The notes below the pieces were generated by a model. It had not been told where the DNA came from. It did no database searches and worked only from the letters and a program-made list of their open reading frames with translations. Shown here piece after piece: positions 9,200 through 19,960 of a stretch of DNA of 64,000 nt. This stretch comes from Hydractinia symbiolongicarpus. Lineage: Eukaryota; Cnidaria; Hydrozoa; Anthoathecata; Hydractiniidae. The translations under genes were made by a program, and so were the position numbers. The stretch's first letter is position 1. The number at the start of each line of letters is the position of its first letter. The stretch covers positions 14,199,351 to 14,263,350 of the forward strand of contig NC_079877.1 of NCBI RefSeq assembly GCF_029227915.1, written 5' to 3'.

Positions 9200-11078
9200 C
9201 TATCCAAGCAATCGTTGTCGGTGCATTTGTTTTCCAGCATCCTCACGTTGTACTGACATCCATCGCGACTTTGGGACTGTACTGTCCATTCACTTTCTGA
9301 CAGCTTTTCCACTTTAGCGTCTGATATGTTTAAACCTTTGGTATGCCTTGAGTCCTCAATAGAAATATTTTTTAAATTTCCGTAATAAGTCAGGCTTCTC
9401 TTTTTACGCCAATAGTCCTCTTCTTCAATAGTTAGCAGCAAATTGATGAGGTCGTCAATTCTTTTATTCGGTCTTCTTTCCATAAAAAATGTTTTCAGTT
9501 TGTTATGAAACGATTCAACAAACATATTAGTATCTGTGTTGCAATGTTCAAACTGCCTGTAACACATCGCCCATTTTTCGGCCCTTCGAACATAGCGGTC
9601 CTGAAAGTACTTGGCAAAAGCAGGAGCAATTACAGAACATTTTTTGAGGAATCCCCTTTGCAGAATTTTAAATTGTGAAGCATCTTTTTCATTTAAAATA
9701 ACCAGAAGGTGTTGCATTACTTCATCTTGCTGACTTTCTGGAACTAATTTCAGATTCCTGCGCCAAGCCCGGGTTATGTGCCACTTACACAGAAGGTGCT
9801 TAGTTTCTCCAAAAACAGCAGAAAATGCGTTCCATCCGGAATTATCATCGTCTGTCATCAAACAGTTAACTGTGAAGTCGTCAGGACATCTGCTTTTTAT
9901 TTCTTCTAAGAATGGCCGGAGAGTTAATTCGTCATTTCGATTGGATATCAACCAACCCACTGGATAACCTTTATTAAATTCATCCGGCACGATCACAGTT
10001 GTCAATGGGAACTCATACTTGTTCGTGCTGTGGGTGCCATCTATACAATGTACTTTGTTTGCACCCTTAATGAACATTTCCAGCTGTTCCCTTGTTTGAA
10101 TTCCGATTGCAAAGAGATCCTTTTTGATATCGATATCATCGTACATTTTTGGCCCAATAGCAACTGACTGTCCCTGTGGCTTATACACAATAATGCAGTT
10201 GTAATTTTCCATTTCTAATTTTTTCACCAACAAGTGAGTTGATGTGCTGTCATCAGGGTGTAGCCTTCTACCGTATTTCATGTGTCTCTTTATGTCAGTA
10301 ACATTGCTCTTACTGACCAGATGTGCCCGCGTTATTTTTGAGTCGTTTTCCCTGGTATTACGGTTACCCATCCCGTCAAGTAAGTCCTTGTATACTTCGT
10401 TGACTGGTATACCAATAGACAGTTTTGCCTTTATTTCCTGGCGGATGGTTGATGGTATGGGTTGAAAAACAGTATTTTCTAAATTGACTGCGTGGCTATG
10501 AGATGTGATATACTCTACTCTAATTTCTTTATTAACTTTGTCCATGTGACAGGTCAATCTAGCTGGGCAAAAGCGTCCTGTTTTAATCTGACCGGGTTTG
10601 AATTTTTTCTCTGTTTTTCGAGCTGGTTCACCTTCTTTTCTATGCGATCTTCCGTCCCCGTCATGCTGGCAAACGTAATAAGCGTATTTCGTTAATTTAG
10701 AGTCGCCATCCCCTCTTTGTTTTGAAAAATATATGTGTTTATCTAATTCTTCTTTTTCTTTCCATTCCATGAACATCTGTTCGTCCTCAAATACCAAGTT
10801 ACGAACGTTTGTCTTCGTACCATGGAATGTGTTTAGGTGTGATATCATTCTACTTTTGTGGTAAAAAGTCTCTTCACAACCAGGGAATGTACATTTTGAA
10901 CGCTTACCCTGATCAGTTAACGTAGTGTTATGTTTCTTCAACATATGCGCTTTTAACTTATTTTTGCGTGTATAGTTTGCGTCGCATTCATCACATTGAA
11001 AGGTGGTTACATTTTCTGTGATGACCTTTTCAGGGAATTCCGTATTAATTCCATCACTTTGCTTTTCGGCAGGTGAAT
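9200..11078 (-). CDS. MULE transposase main exon (C2H2, FAR1-like, DDE)
   Basis: A large uninterrupted exon; the acceptor TTTTCAG precedes 11078 and the donor GTGAGT follows 9200. In the 659-codon open frame two C2H2 fingers lie at about residues 61-81 and 95-118, then a WRKY/FAR1-like zinc domain (about 169-227). The MULE catalytic domain has Asp379 (HCIDGTHSTNKY), Asp442 (CLMTDDDNSGWNAF) and Glu554 (TNMFVESFHNKLK), with CKWH (463-466) between the second Asp and the Glu. This enzyme would cut and rejoin the element's termini. No stop or frameshift is seen, so this part may still be functional. Upstream exons at 11161-11247, 11373-11447 and 11662-11736 join in phase. Confidence 0.9.
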
Positions 11079-11160
11079 CTGAAAACATGAGTAAAAAGGT
11101 TAGAAAAAAAGGAAAATATTTATCATTTAAAACATTTACATTATCGTATTTTTTACTTAC

Positions 11161-11736
11161 CCGATCTTTCATCATGGGTAATTATAACTTCATCTTGAAG
11201 TGCTTGAAGCTTCTTTTCTCTTCTGCGCTTGTATCTTTTAGTTTGCTCTAAAATAATAAAAACGTGCCTTGCCTAAAAACTCAGAATTTTTTACTTATTT
11301 TCTCGCAAGGACGCTACTTTCTAGACGTATTACAAATACAAAAGGTAGTTGGGAAGTGCATACATAACTTACTAGAAACTTCTTTTTCAACATCTGAAAA
11401 TATTTTATTTAGCTCTGTGTTGCATTCATCTTCTGAAGAACTGTCAACTAAAAAAAGTGTATAATGCTGTATATTGGAAACAGTTTGGCGATTATTTTTA
11501 ACATTGAGGATACTTTACTCATCTTACTCACTCACCGATTATTGAGTACTTTGCTTTGTTTATATTTTGCTTCAAGCAACCTTGTGAAAAATATTTTTAA
11601 AAGACTAAAACATTTTGTGACAGTGTCTATGAAGTAAAAAATTACATTTTAGAGACCTTACCTAATTCTTCCCTAGTTTCCCTTATAATGGCTTTGTATA
11701 AACGCTTCTCCCCGATAACGTTCGAACTTGATTCTT
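11161..11736 (-). CDS. 5' exons of the MULE transposase gene
   Basis: Three small exons, 11662-11736, 11373-11447 and 11161-11247, each with an AG acceptor and GT donor (GTAAGG, GTAAGT, GTAAGT). They join in phase to each other and to the main exon, encoding an acidic/basic N-terminal region (VDSSSEDECN; KRYKRRREKKLQALQDE). A further upstream exon must hold the start codon. A frame at 11969-12154 begins inside the terminal repeat, and its relation to the mRNA is unclear. Confidence 0.65.
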
Positions 11737-12290
11737 CTACAAACAAGAAAACACTCATTGAAAAAAAGGTAAAACATTTGGCGAGACAACTTTCATAAAG
11801 AAAATACAGTTTTTCTGTTTTTTCTGTTTCCATAACTAATTCTTCCACAAACTATCTACAACAAATAGTTTAGCCGAGAACAAGCACCCAGCACAAAGTA
11901 AATTAACGTTTTATATATAATTTTTAATATTTCAAAAAATGGACTAGCTTCAAATAATATGTACTAACTCAATTTCCTTGATGATATGATTTTCCCGCGG
12001 GCACGTGGGGTTTGTTTTGATGCTTAAGCCTATGACTTTGAACCCTTGATTCCATATTTGGTGTTCTGATATTAAACTTACAACGGAGTGTAACGATATC
12101 TTTATCTGAGAGGTTATTTAAAAAATGGGGCAATGACTGCCTTTCCGTTAATTCCCATTTTCCGCTTGGCACCATCTTTAAAAAACAACAAACACTCCAT
12201 CGCTTTGCTCCTTGATAAACACGTTGTCTCGCTTACTATAAACTGTACTAAAGAATGACCACATGAAATTGCTGGATTACTGTGATTTTT

Positions 12291-13315
12291 ATATTTGCTA
12301 AAAAAACTTAAAAAAGCCTAGCTCTAACGGTTGTTATTGCAGAGGCGTTTCTTCAATATCACGAAAGAAATGTAATTAGTGTTGCCCTGCCAGGTTTGAA
12401 AATCTTGAAGAAACCAAATCGTTTCAAAACATACATACACGACGGAAATTTAAGACAAAATCACTACAGTGCGTAGACCTAAGCATTCAAAATTGTGATG
12501 GATGCTACAAATTCAAGATCCACAGAAAAAACGCTATTACCAATGTACACCGCCCTCTGGGCACGACCCTAAAATCTTGAAGGGTATCTCTATAGGTTTT
12601 CTTAACAGAGCCTATACCATCTGCAAAGGACAACATCTGGAAGAGCAAATTCAATTTAGAATTTGTTAGTAGAACTAACAAAAATCGAAAGTTGTTATCG
12701 ACAAAAACGAAACGAAAAGCAAGATAACAGAGACGGACAGCAGCAACAAGATTTAAGGATAGTATCATTGCCCTGGGTACCAGGATTGAGTCCAAAATTA
12801 CGTAAGTCATTTAGCAAAGCCAGCTATAAAACTGTCTTTAAAAGCTCTGCTAATCTTCAGACAATACTGACATCGAAAAACAAATGCCAACTACCACCAC
12901 TAAGTCAATCTGGCGTATACATTATCCCATGCAAATGCAGCAAAAAATATGTCGGGGAGACGAAGTTGAAAATCGCTGCCTGCTTCGAACAACCCAAAGA
13001 CACCATCATTAAAAAAGGTGGAGCGCATCAGGAGTTCATTTCACTCTACTTCTTGTAATACTGGTTATGATTGGGACACTGCGAAAATGCTAAAACAAGA
13101 ATTTAATAAATTTGATCGTAAGGTACGCGAATCATTGGAAAATCAGTATGTGACTTCTCAGTATGTGACGACGAAATTCTGGAAGCCAATGTTCGCGTAC
13201 CTTAAACGGAAGTCGTTGCAGTGCATCGATTTGATGTCAATGTAATGACAACAGTTAAAAAATTTTGTATAGTCTGATGAAGACCTCCAATACGGAGGTC
13301 GAAATATTACCATAA
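12291..13315 (+). pseudogene. PLE copy 3, near-identical to copy 2 but internally deleted
   Basis: The copy starts with the same bases as 3734-3830 (ATATTTGCTAAAAAAACTT...) and matches copy 2 to the hammerhead-like end with only scattered differences. It lacks about 55 bp that carry the RT motif RYVDD (junction at GTGTTGCCCT-GCCAGG, about 12390) and about 20 bp near 12440. The GIY-YIG frame (12663-13058) and the DRKVRESLE frame (13018-13245) match those in copy 2. The copy is a dead fragment lying just outside the MULE. Confidence 0.85.
13274..13304 (+). ncRNA. Hammerhead-like core at the 3' end of PLE copy 3
   Basis: Identical to 4792-4822: CTGATGA, an extra A, the 7-bp stem II, GAAA. The shared sequence with copy 2 stops within about 12 bases after GAAA, which fixes the element's 3' boundary. 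Confidence 0.6.
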
Positions 13316-14049
13316 AAATTTATATGCTAAACGACCATGTATATGTTTCTAAGTATTCACATATGTCCACATGAACATGTCATTTAAAGAGTTAATTGGA
13401 TAGTACAAAGTAAAATTAAAAGTTACTAATCAATCCAATTTCTCATGCAAAGCCAATCAAAACTACATGAACCAAATGGATGAGTTTAAAAGGTGCTCAC
13501 TTATGGGAACAAAAGTATATTTACTGTTTCGGTATTTTGTCAGTTTTAGTGGTGATATGCTGTGTGAGTAATTGATATCATCCATATAGCAATGTCATAC
13601 ATATATATACAAACATATAAGGGGCTATTTCTTTCGCACACAAGAATCGGTTCTGAATGCTCCAAGTGCTCCAACTATCATTTCTTTATACTAATTATTT
13701 ACATTAATAGTTAAAGATTTTGGTCCAGTCACCACCCATCAGTCAAAAGTATTGTCTGCAAATCCTGAATTGTCAATAATCCCATCGCCATCCGTGTCTT
13801 GACTCATTGAGTGTGACATCACAGCCTAAAAATGCATGATGTTTCCATAGCAATTGGTGGCTGGTCAAAGATGAGCTAACTTGTTGCTGTCTGTAATCAC
13901 CAAATTTCTGTGTTTGATATTTAAAATTTTTTAAAAAGGGAGAGTAAGGCAAGTTCATCTTGATTGTCAGAGTGTCAGAATGAGCTATTTTGTAAATTGG
14001 TCAAGTCTGTAAAAATTTATTCTGAATTAATTATGCCACTGATAGATGA

Positions 14050-14172
14050 TAGCAAACCACATTTTCGCGAAAGTTTATGCCTTTGGAAATTCTAAATCAT
14101 CAAAACGCGAAAGTTTTTTCACGCGAAATCCTGGATATTTTTCAAAACGCGAAAGTTTTTTCACCATAAAAA
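14050..14172. repeat. CGCGAAAGTTT repeat cluster 1
   Basis: Four CGCGAAA words in 120 bp: TTTTCGCGAAAGTTT, AACGCGAAAGTTTTTTCACG and a second AACGCGAAAG unit. A similar cluster lies at 19645-19770. It is probably a remnant of a palindrome-rich MITE end nested in the Harbinger-like element. Confidence 0.6.
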
Positions 14173-14220
14173 AAATCATAAAAACGGGGCAGTTTTCAAA
14201 AGTAATGATTTATTTCTACT

Positions 14221-14520
14221 TTAGTCGTCGTCAACTACAATAACACTTGGTGTTTTTTTCTTCTTTGGAGCTGCGAGCATTTCTCGGATGTCCCGATTAT
14301 TTGAAACAGTGCTTGTGGATTTTTCTTCCTTTTGCCGAGAGCTTGCGGTGTAACAACTGTAGGCGGCAACTTCATGACGAAATTGAACAGATTTCCAACC
14401 GCTATGTCTTCTGTTGGTTCCGTGTAGAGATCTTTAACTAGATCTAAATAACGTGATGTTAATTTTGCTTGAAGAATAGTAGCTCGTGCTTCGATCACAG
14501 CTTCACATTCTATTTCAAGT
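14221..14520 (-). pseudogene. Unidentified transposon-encoded protein C-terminus, frameshifted
   Basis: A frame reading LVQGGLEIECEAVIEARATI runs to about 14320. A second frame, shifted by one base near the AAGGAAGAAAAA run, continues NNRDIREMLAAPKKKKTPS and ends in VDDD followed by a stop at 14221-14223. The lysine-rich tail and the place inside a Harbinger-like element suggest the accessory protein of that element. That is inference; I do not recognise the family. Confidence 0.35.
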
Positions 14521-14924
14521 CCTCCTTGAACTAAGGGAGAACGGCGATGATGTTCTGAAGAAAGCGTGCAATAAATAGACGGACCTTAATCTAAGAAATG
14601 TTATTCTTGAAATTTCTTTTGGCAAGTGTCCAACAGTTTATCCATTGTGGCTCACTGTCTTTATAGCAAATCTATCGAAGGCGTTTTCAGGCTCGTGAAG
14701 ACAAATAAGTTTTTCGTTCTCTTTTGGTTGCCAAAATCTTCGATAGTAATGATATCCTCTTACAGCGGCGGTAAAGGGCTATTTCTTTCATACCTGAGAT
14801 TCAAATCTGTATGCTCTAACTGCTCCAAGTGCTCCGGTGACCAAAGAAACAACACAGAACCGAATCCAAGTGCTCCGACATTTTTATGTGGTTTAAAAAT
14901 ATAGCTTATCATTTGCAAACAAAT

Positions 14925-15180
14925 ATGGCTGTTTCAAAAGCGAAAGCGCTAGCGCTTTTAGCCTTCAGCGAATTAGAAAATAAAGAAGATAAAAGAAATG
15001 CGGAGGATATCACTGAATTAATTTTGACATTGGTTGCTTCAATTAGTTCTACCGACCGTGTCGATGGTCAAGTTGCACAAACAAGTATTTATTTTCTGTG
15101 GTATTGCTTTGGTCGACTATTTCACCTGTTTTATTTTTCTTGTTTGTTTTCGTTTTTTTATCCACCCCGTTTAATTTAAA
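14925..15180 (+). CDS. Possible first exon of a Harbinger-type gene
   Basis: ATG at 14925 opens MAVSKAKALALLAFSELENK and continues with an acidic/helical stretch to about residue 55, after which the composition looks non-coding (FLWYCFGRLFHLFYFSC). A splice donor probably falls within 15070-15095. It lies inside the TAA-flanked element, on the strand opposite the DIREM frame, as expected for a two-gene Harbinger. There is no domain evidence. Confidence 0.3.
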
Positions 15181-15697
15181 AGTCATTTTTAATTTTTTTT
15201 TTCGGTGGAGACGGCGACTGACGTATGGCGCTTGCATCTATCGTAGATAATTCTCCTGTTTCATCATTTCCTCCCCATATATTCTGTAAATATAAACCGT
15301 AATCTTCGCAAGAAGTGTTAAATGACATCGCGCTTTCACTTTTAATCAAGTTGTGCTTACATTTGAAGCTGTCCTGTTTGTTTATTTTTCCGCATTATTA
15401 AGTTCCGTCTCCCGTGGTTTTTTAATTTATGTAAAAGTATTTAAAACGGTTTTTCACTGCAAGAGTTTCACTAGCGAAAAAAATGTGCGCCAAAGAAATG
15501 GGTTTTCGGAGCAAGAAGGCTTTGACCGTAGTAAGTCAATTTATTAGTTCTGAGAGCTCTAAATGCTCCAAGTGAACTGCTCCTTGAGGAGTTCATCCAG
15601 ATTCGACTCTGAATGCCCCAAATTACTAAAGAAATGATAGTTGGAGCACTTGGAGCATTCAGAACTGATCCTTGTGTGGGAAAGAAATAGCCCCTAA

Positions 15698-16020
15698 ATG
15701 TAAATCCATATTGATGAAGAAGATTTTTAGTAACAGTGATGAAAGATGTTATTTTCAAAACAATAAAAAACTGTTGTTTTTGTATCTAAGTTCGATTTTT
15801 TTTAATTTTATTTATTTCTAAAGAAAATTCGATTGGATGATTCGAAAATAAAACACACTCCATTGTACAACAAATATTTTTGATTGCATCAGACGGAAAT
15901 GTATTGATTTTAATCTGCGATGGAGGAAATATGAGTAGAGAGCTTTCAAAAACAAGTTCTGGGATTATGTAAACAAGCTTACAGGGTGTTTGTTAGAGAG
16001 CTCTGTGAATATCCATCATC
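15698..16020. other. Spacer, nothing recognised
   Basis: AT-rich sequence between the Harbinger-like element and the first exon of the pogo/Tigger pseudogene. It may include that element's 5' untranslated part. No terminal repeat was found. Confidence 0.5.
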
Positions 16021-16132
16021 ATGTCGTTTTTAAGAAATATGCAGATTGAAGCTAAGAGGCAAAAAGAGGCAAACAATCAAGAATGTGAAATTTCTCAACA
16101 AAGCTTGCAAAGTCAGAGAACAAAAGAAAATG
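16021..16132 (+). pseudogene. First exon of the pogo/Tigger transposase
   Basis: ATG at 16021 opens MSFLRNMQIEAKRQKEANNQ and reaches a donor AAAATG|GTGAGT at 16132/16133. The last base joins in phase with the exon that begins at 18000 (N then ETSQEPTTSEI). A LINE fragment fills the intron between them. This explains the otherwise orphan reading frame. Confidence 0.6.
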
Positions 16133-16225
16133 GTGAGTACATTTCCAGAGAGAGTGAGACGGACGTGCGAACGGACGTGCTCTCGTAGAAATATTTTCAT
16201 TTACCTTTAAAACACAAATAACGAA

Positions 16226-17860
16226 CTTATTATCAGTATAAAGTGGTTCTTTACCGGAAGGGACACTCGACAACAACGATATTATTGAAACTAAGAGATG
16301 ATATTCGAAAAGCTATGAATAAAAGCGAGGTAACCCTGGCTGTTTTAATTGACTACTCGAAAGCATTTGACACTGTACATTATGAAACTTTACTTCTCAA
16401 ATTACACCAAATGAATTTCACAAAAGAAAGCTTATTGATAATCCATGACTATCTTTCCGAACGAAAGCAGTTTGTTCAAGTGGATGATAAAACATCAAAC
16501 ACGCAACCTATCCATTTTGGGGTACCTCAAGGAAGCATTCTGGGCCCAGTATTATTTAACTTGTATGTCATGGATCTGTCTCAGAATGTGTCATCTAACA
16601 CAACACAGTATGCTGATGACACTGTATTATACCAACACTGCAAAATGAAAAATTTGAAAACATGTGCAAAAACACTTGAGGACGATCTGAATAGTTTATC
16701 TGGTTGGTCAACCAATCAGAACCTTCTATTTAATGATGGCAAAACGAAACAAATGTTATTCTCAACAAACAAAATGAGTTCCTATCATCATCTTGAAACA
16801 ACCAAATACATTTTGACGAAAATCTGAATTGGAAAAATCATATTACCAAAGTTACACAATCTTCCTATGCAGTAATTCGAGCACTTAAACAATGGAAACG
16901 ATTTACTCCGTATCATGTGAGAAAGAACCTCGCTGAAACACTCATTCTATCCAAACTTAATTATAGTAATGTAGTATTTGGCCAATTACCAAAGTACCTA
17001 TTAAATAGACTTCAGAGAGTGCAGAACACAGCAGCATCTTATGTTCTTGGAAGATATGTGAAAACAACAGACGTTATCGATCTTGGGTGGTTGCCAGTTA
17101 GAGAAAACATTGATTTCGCGACTGTTAAACTGGTACATAAAGCTTTACACACTGATACATGGCCAGACTATCTTCCATTACATATGAACACATTTAATCC
17201 ACGTTTGGGTAATGAAATGACATTACAACATGGTGAAGCAAAAACGTTTTCTGAACAAGCTAACATATATAATGACCTACCACGTAAAATAAGAGTTTGT
17301 GAAAATTTTTACAGGTTTAAAACAGATGCGAAAAAGTATTTCAAAGACAAAGGTCTAGCGAGGCTTCTGTCATTGTGATACTTTTTCTTACGTATAACTA
17401 TTTTATTTTCATCTTTAACGACTTGCTGAGATCAGTTGAATGGTACTTCAACTCTTCAATCGATTTCAACAAATTAACTTTTAGCAAGTGAATAATTTTC
17501 ATCATATTTTACATATATCTTTTGTGGTTCAGCGTCCTGGTGTATACTACCCCAATTTACTTAGCAACATGTGCCTACTTATGTCTATTTTATTCAATTT
17601 ATTTAAGCTACAATTTAATTGGCGAACTTATGCACTTTTGTCTTCTACTTTTTCCACGTTCCAATTTTCTTTTGTCTCCCTGTTTTCAGCCTTTTCTCAG
17701 CGTTCTGTTCCAATTACCATGTGTCTTGACTTATCTTAAGTGTAGGATTTTATAGTATTTTATTAATTGTATTATATGTATAAATTTATCATAACTTATT
17801 TGCAAATAACTTTTAACCTTTTCTCTTTTTTTTTTATGGAGAAGAACCATTTGTAAATAA
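16226..17860 (+). pseudogene. LINE (CR1/Jockey-like) reverse transcriptase fragment
   Basis: 5'-truncated non-LTR retrotransposon. The frame 16243-16827 has RT motifs RKGHSTTTILLKLRDDI, IDYSKAFDTVHYETL, FGVPQGSILGPVLFNLYV and the catalytic QYADDTVLYQH. A deletion/frameshift near 16810 separates it from FDENLNWKNHI and the frame 16917-17378, which carries the usual C-terminal block (SKLNYSNVVFGQLP, RLQRVQNTAA, LGWLPVRENIDF) and ends at 17378. AT-rich 3' sequence to about 17860 may be its untranslated tail; the end is not sharp. It lies inside the intron of the pogo/Tigger pseudogene in the same orientation. Confidence 0.85.
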
Positions 17861-17999
17861 TGGAACCAAATACATGATGATATATGTGATTTTCGAGTTT
17901 ACAGTATTCAAAAATTCTTGTGTAAGACAAAAGCAAGAAACTTTCTACTTAAAACTATTTTAAAGCCTTTAATTGGTGAAGTTCTTTTCATTATTATAG

Positions 18000-19550
18000 A
18001 GACATCCCAAGAGCCTACAACTTCGGAAATTGACACGTTAGATGTGCAGGTCATAAAAGATCACGTTGCTTCCTCAGAATCAGCAAAGAGAAAACCTCAA
18101 TACCATAAATGGTCAGAAAAAGGAACGATACAACATAGGGAAATATGCTGCCGAAAATGAAAATATCAATGCTGTAAGGAAATTCAAAACGGATTTTCCG
18201 AAATTAAGCGAAAATACAGTTCGAACTTTTAAGAAGAAATATTACAAAGAGCTGAGCTGCCACATAAAAGAGGAGCTTGAAGCGTCACAACGCATATAAA
18301 AGTATTCTAGACAAACCGGCAGACCCTTATTATTAGGTGAGCTTGATGAAATGGTGAGAAAATATCTTCTATCACTGAGCAAAAGAGGTGGAGTAGTCAA
18401 TACAACATTAGCAAATGCAGCAGCCAAAGCTCTGATGAGTAAGTATCCTCATGCTGTCGGTCAAGTTGACATCGACTCATCGCGTTGGCCAAAAAGCCTG
18501 TTTTCCCGAATAAATTTTGTCAAGCGGAGAAAAACATCGTCAAAGGTGGACATACCTGATGGGGCTCGAAAAGAGATAGGGTTCCTATATCTCCATGACG
18601 TTGTATCAAAAGTAGAGCAGTACAACATACCATCTGCCTTAATTTTAAATATCGATCAAACTCCGTTACAGTAGGTAATAAAACAATGGCAGCAAATGGA
18701 ATTCACTCTGTGACGATTGAAGGAAGTGCGAATAAGTGTTCAATAACTGGAACATTTACCATTTTGTTTGATGGAAACTTTCTTCCTATTCAACTTATTT
18801 ATGGTGGCAAGACAACAAAAAGTTTACCGAGGTTTGAATTTCCAAAAGATTTCAGCCTCAGCCCAAATCCCAAACATTTTTCAAGCACAGATAAATCGCT
18901 TAAGTTCTTGAAAGAAGTCATCAAGCCTTATGTAATCAAACAAAGACAGATCCTGAAATGCTCTACGGATCAGAAAGCACTCGTCATCATGGACGTCTTT
19001 ACTGGTCAAATGACGGCAGCTGTACTCGACGCCTTTAAAGAAGCAAACATATGTATCGTCAATGTCTCTGCTAATATGACAAAGTTCTACCAGCCACTTG
19101 ATCTGATGGTCAATAGTTTCTGCAAACGATTTCTCAAACGTAAATTTAACGAATGATACTCAGACGAAGTGAAAGCGCAGCTAGATAATGGTGTTGAGAT
19201 TGATGACGTCCAAGTAGGGTTACAGTTGTCCAAACTTAAACCTGTTCACGCCGGTTGGGTTGTGGAATTATACAACCACGAGCACGCCGAAAGGGAAAGA
19301 AATTATCGATAGTGGATGAAAAAGTGCTGGTATTTTTGATGCCTTAGAACTCGGTTCAAGCAAAATGCCATCGATTAATCCTTTCCAAGATATAGATCCG
19401 ATCCTGAGTAATGATGTTGAGCAATCTGATGATAGCCATCTCTTAGCAATTTGTGATGTTACAGTTAAGGAATTTGAAGCGTTATGTGGAAGCAAAATTC
19501 AAGAAAGTGAAGACGATACTGACTCACAATGGCAAGATGCAGAAAATTAA
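18000..19550 (+). pseudogene. pogo/Tigger transposase main exon, inactivated
   Basis: Acceptor TTATTATAG ends at 17999. Frames in order: an N-terminal HTH-like region (KWSEK, then a shift, then RYNIGKYAAENENINAVRKF), a CENP-B-like region (GRPLLLGELDEMVRKYLLSL) and the DDE/D domain. The three acidic positions are in LILNIDQTPLQ (about 18650), KALVIMDVFTGQMT (about 18985) and TKFYQPLDLMVNSF (about 19090). The C-terminus ends SQWQDAEN at 19550. Stops at about 18298, 18672 and 19154, plus frameshifts near 18120 and 19300, inactivate it. Related pogo transposases gave rise to CENP-B and other host genes. Confidence 0.85.
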
Positions 19551-19644
19551 ATTTACTTAGCCTAAACTTGTATATTTTATACATTTTTGATTACGGTAAA
19601 GACCTTAGATGTGATTTAACAAATAATTTTGTTTCTTGGATTTT

Positions 19645-19770
19645 GCCCATTCGCGAAAGTTTTTCCCGCGAAATAGGTTTCACAAATCACCAAACGCGAA
19701 GGTTTTGGTCAAATATTTCGCGGTTTTTTTTGACATGCGAAAGTTAATGCCCGCGAAAGTTTCTGCCCTT
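19645..19770. repeat. CGCGAAAGTTT repeat cluster 2 (possible Tigger right end)
   Basis: Five CGCGAAA/TTTCGCG-type words just downstream of the transposase pseudogene. The segment ends GCCCGCGAAAGTTTCTGCCC followed by TTA. This could be the right terminus of the pogo/Tigger copy (TA target site). A matching inverted left end was not found. Confidence 0.5.
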
Positions 19771-19960
19771 AAAGTATCTAGTGTTTTAAGTTGAATTTCC
19801 ACTCAATAACAAAAAGTTTATATAGGACAGAACAGGAATAATACTTTGATTTGATTGGCTATTTTGCTATTTAATTGTTTTCTGTTTCTGTTCGCAAGAA
19901 TAGTTTTATATGATTTTAGCCTTAGCAAATTTTATAAACCAACTAGATAATCATATCTAA

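Larger units (their letters stand above)
6812..12154 (-). mobile_element. Complete MULE (Mutator-like) transposon with Ulp1 protease
   Basis: A 5343-bp element. Its inverted termini read inward GAATTAACGGAAAGGCAGTC followed by ATTGCCC and a T-rich tract, at 6812 on the plus strand and from 12154 on the minus strand. The flanks are exact 9-bp direct repeats CCATTTTCC (6803-6811 and 12155-12163), the duplication length expected for MULEs. The minus strand encodes a spliced protein with C2H2 fingers, FAR1-like zinc domain, MULE DDE, SWIM and Ulp1 domains. Near-perfect termini and duplications imply a fairly recent insertion, but frameshifts in the protease half suggest this copy is no longer fully autonomous. 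Confidence 0.9.
13621..15694. mobile_element. PIF/Harbinger-like DNA transposon, 2.07 kb
   Basis: Long inverted termini of about 68 bp begin GGGGCTATTTCTTTCGCACA at 13621 and, on the other strand, GGGGCTATTTCTTTCCCACA at 15694, with a few mismatches. They include the shared phrase CTGAATGCTCCAAGTGCTCC. TAA flanks both sides (13618-13620 and 15695-15697), the 3-bp duplication typical of PIF/Harbinger. A more diverged terminal-like copy lies inside at about 14772-14850, suggesting a nested relative. No DDE domain is recognisable, but two partial frames on opposite strands are present. Confidence 0.75.
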
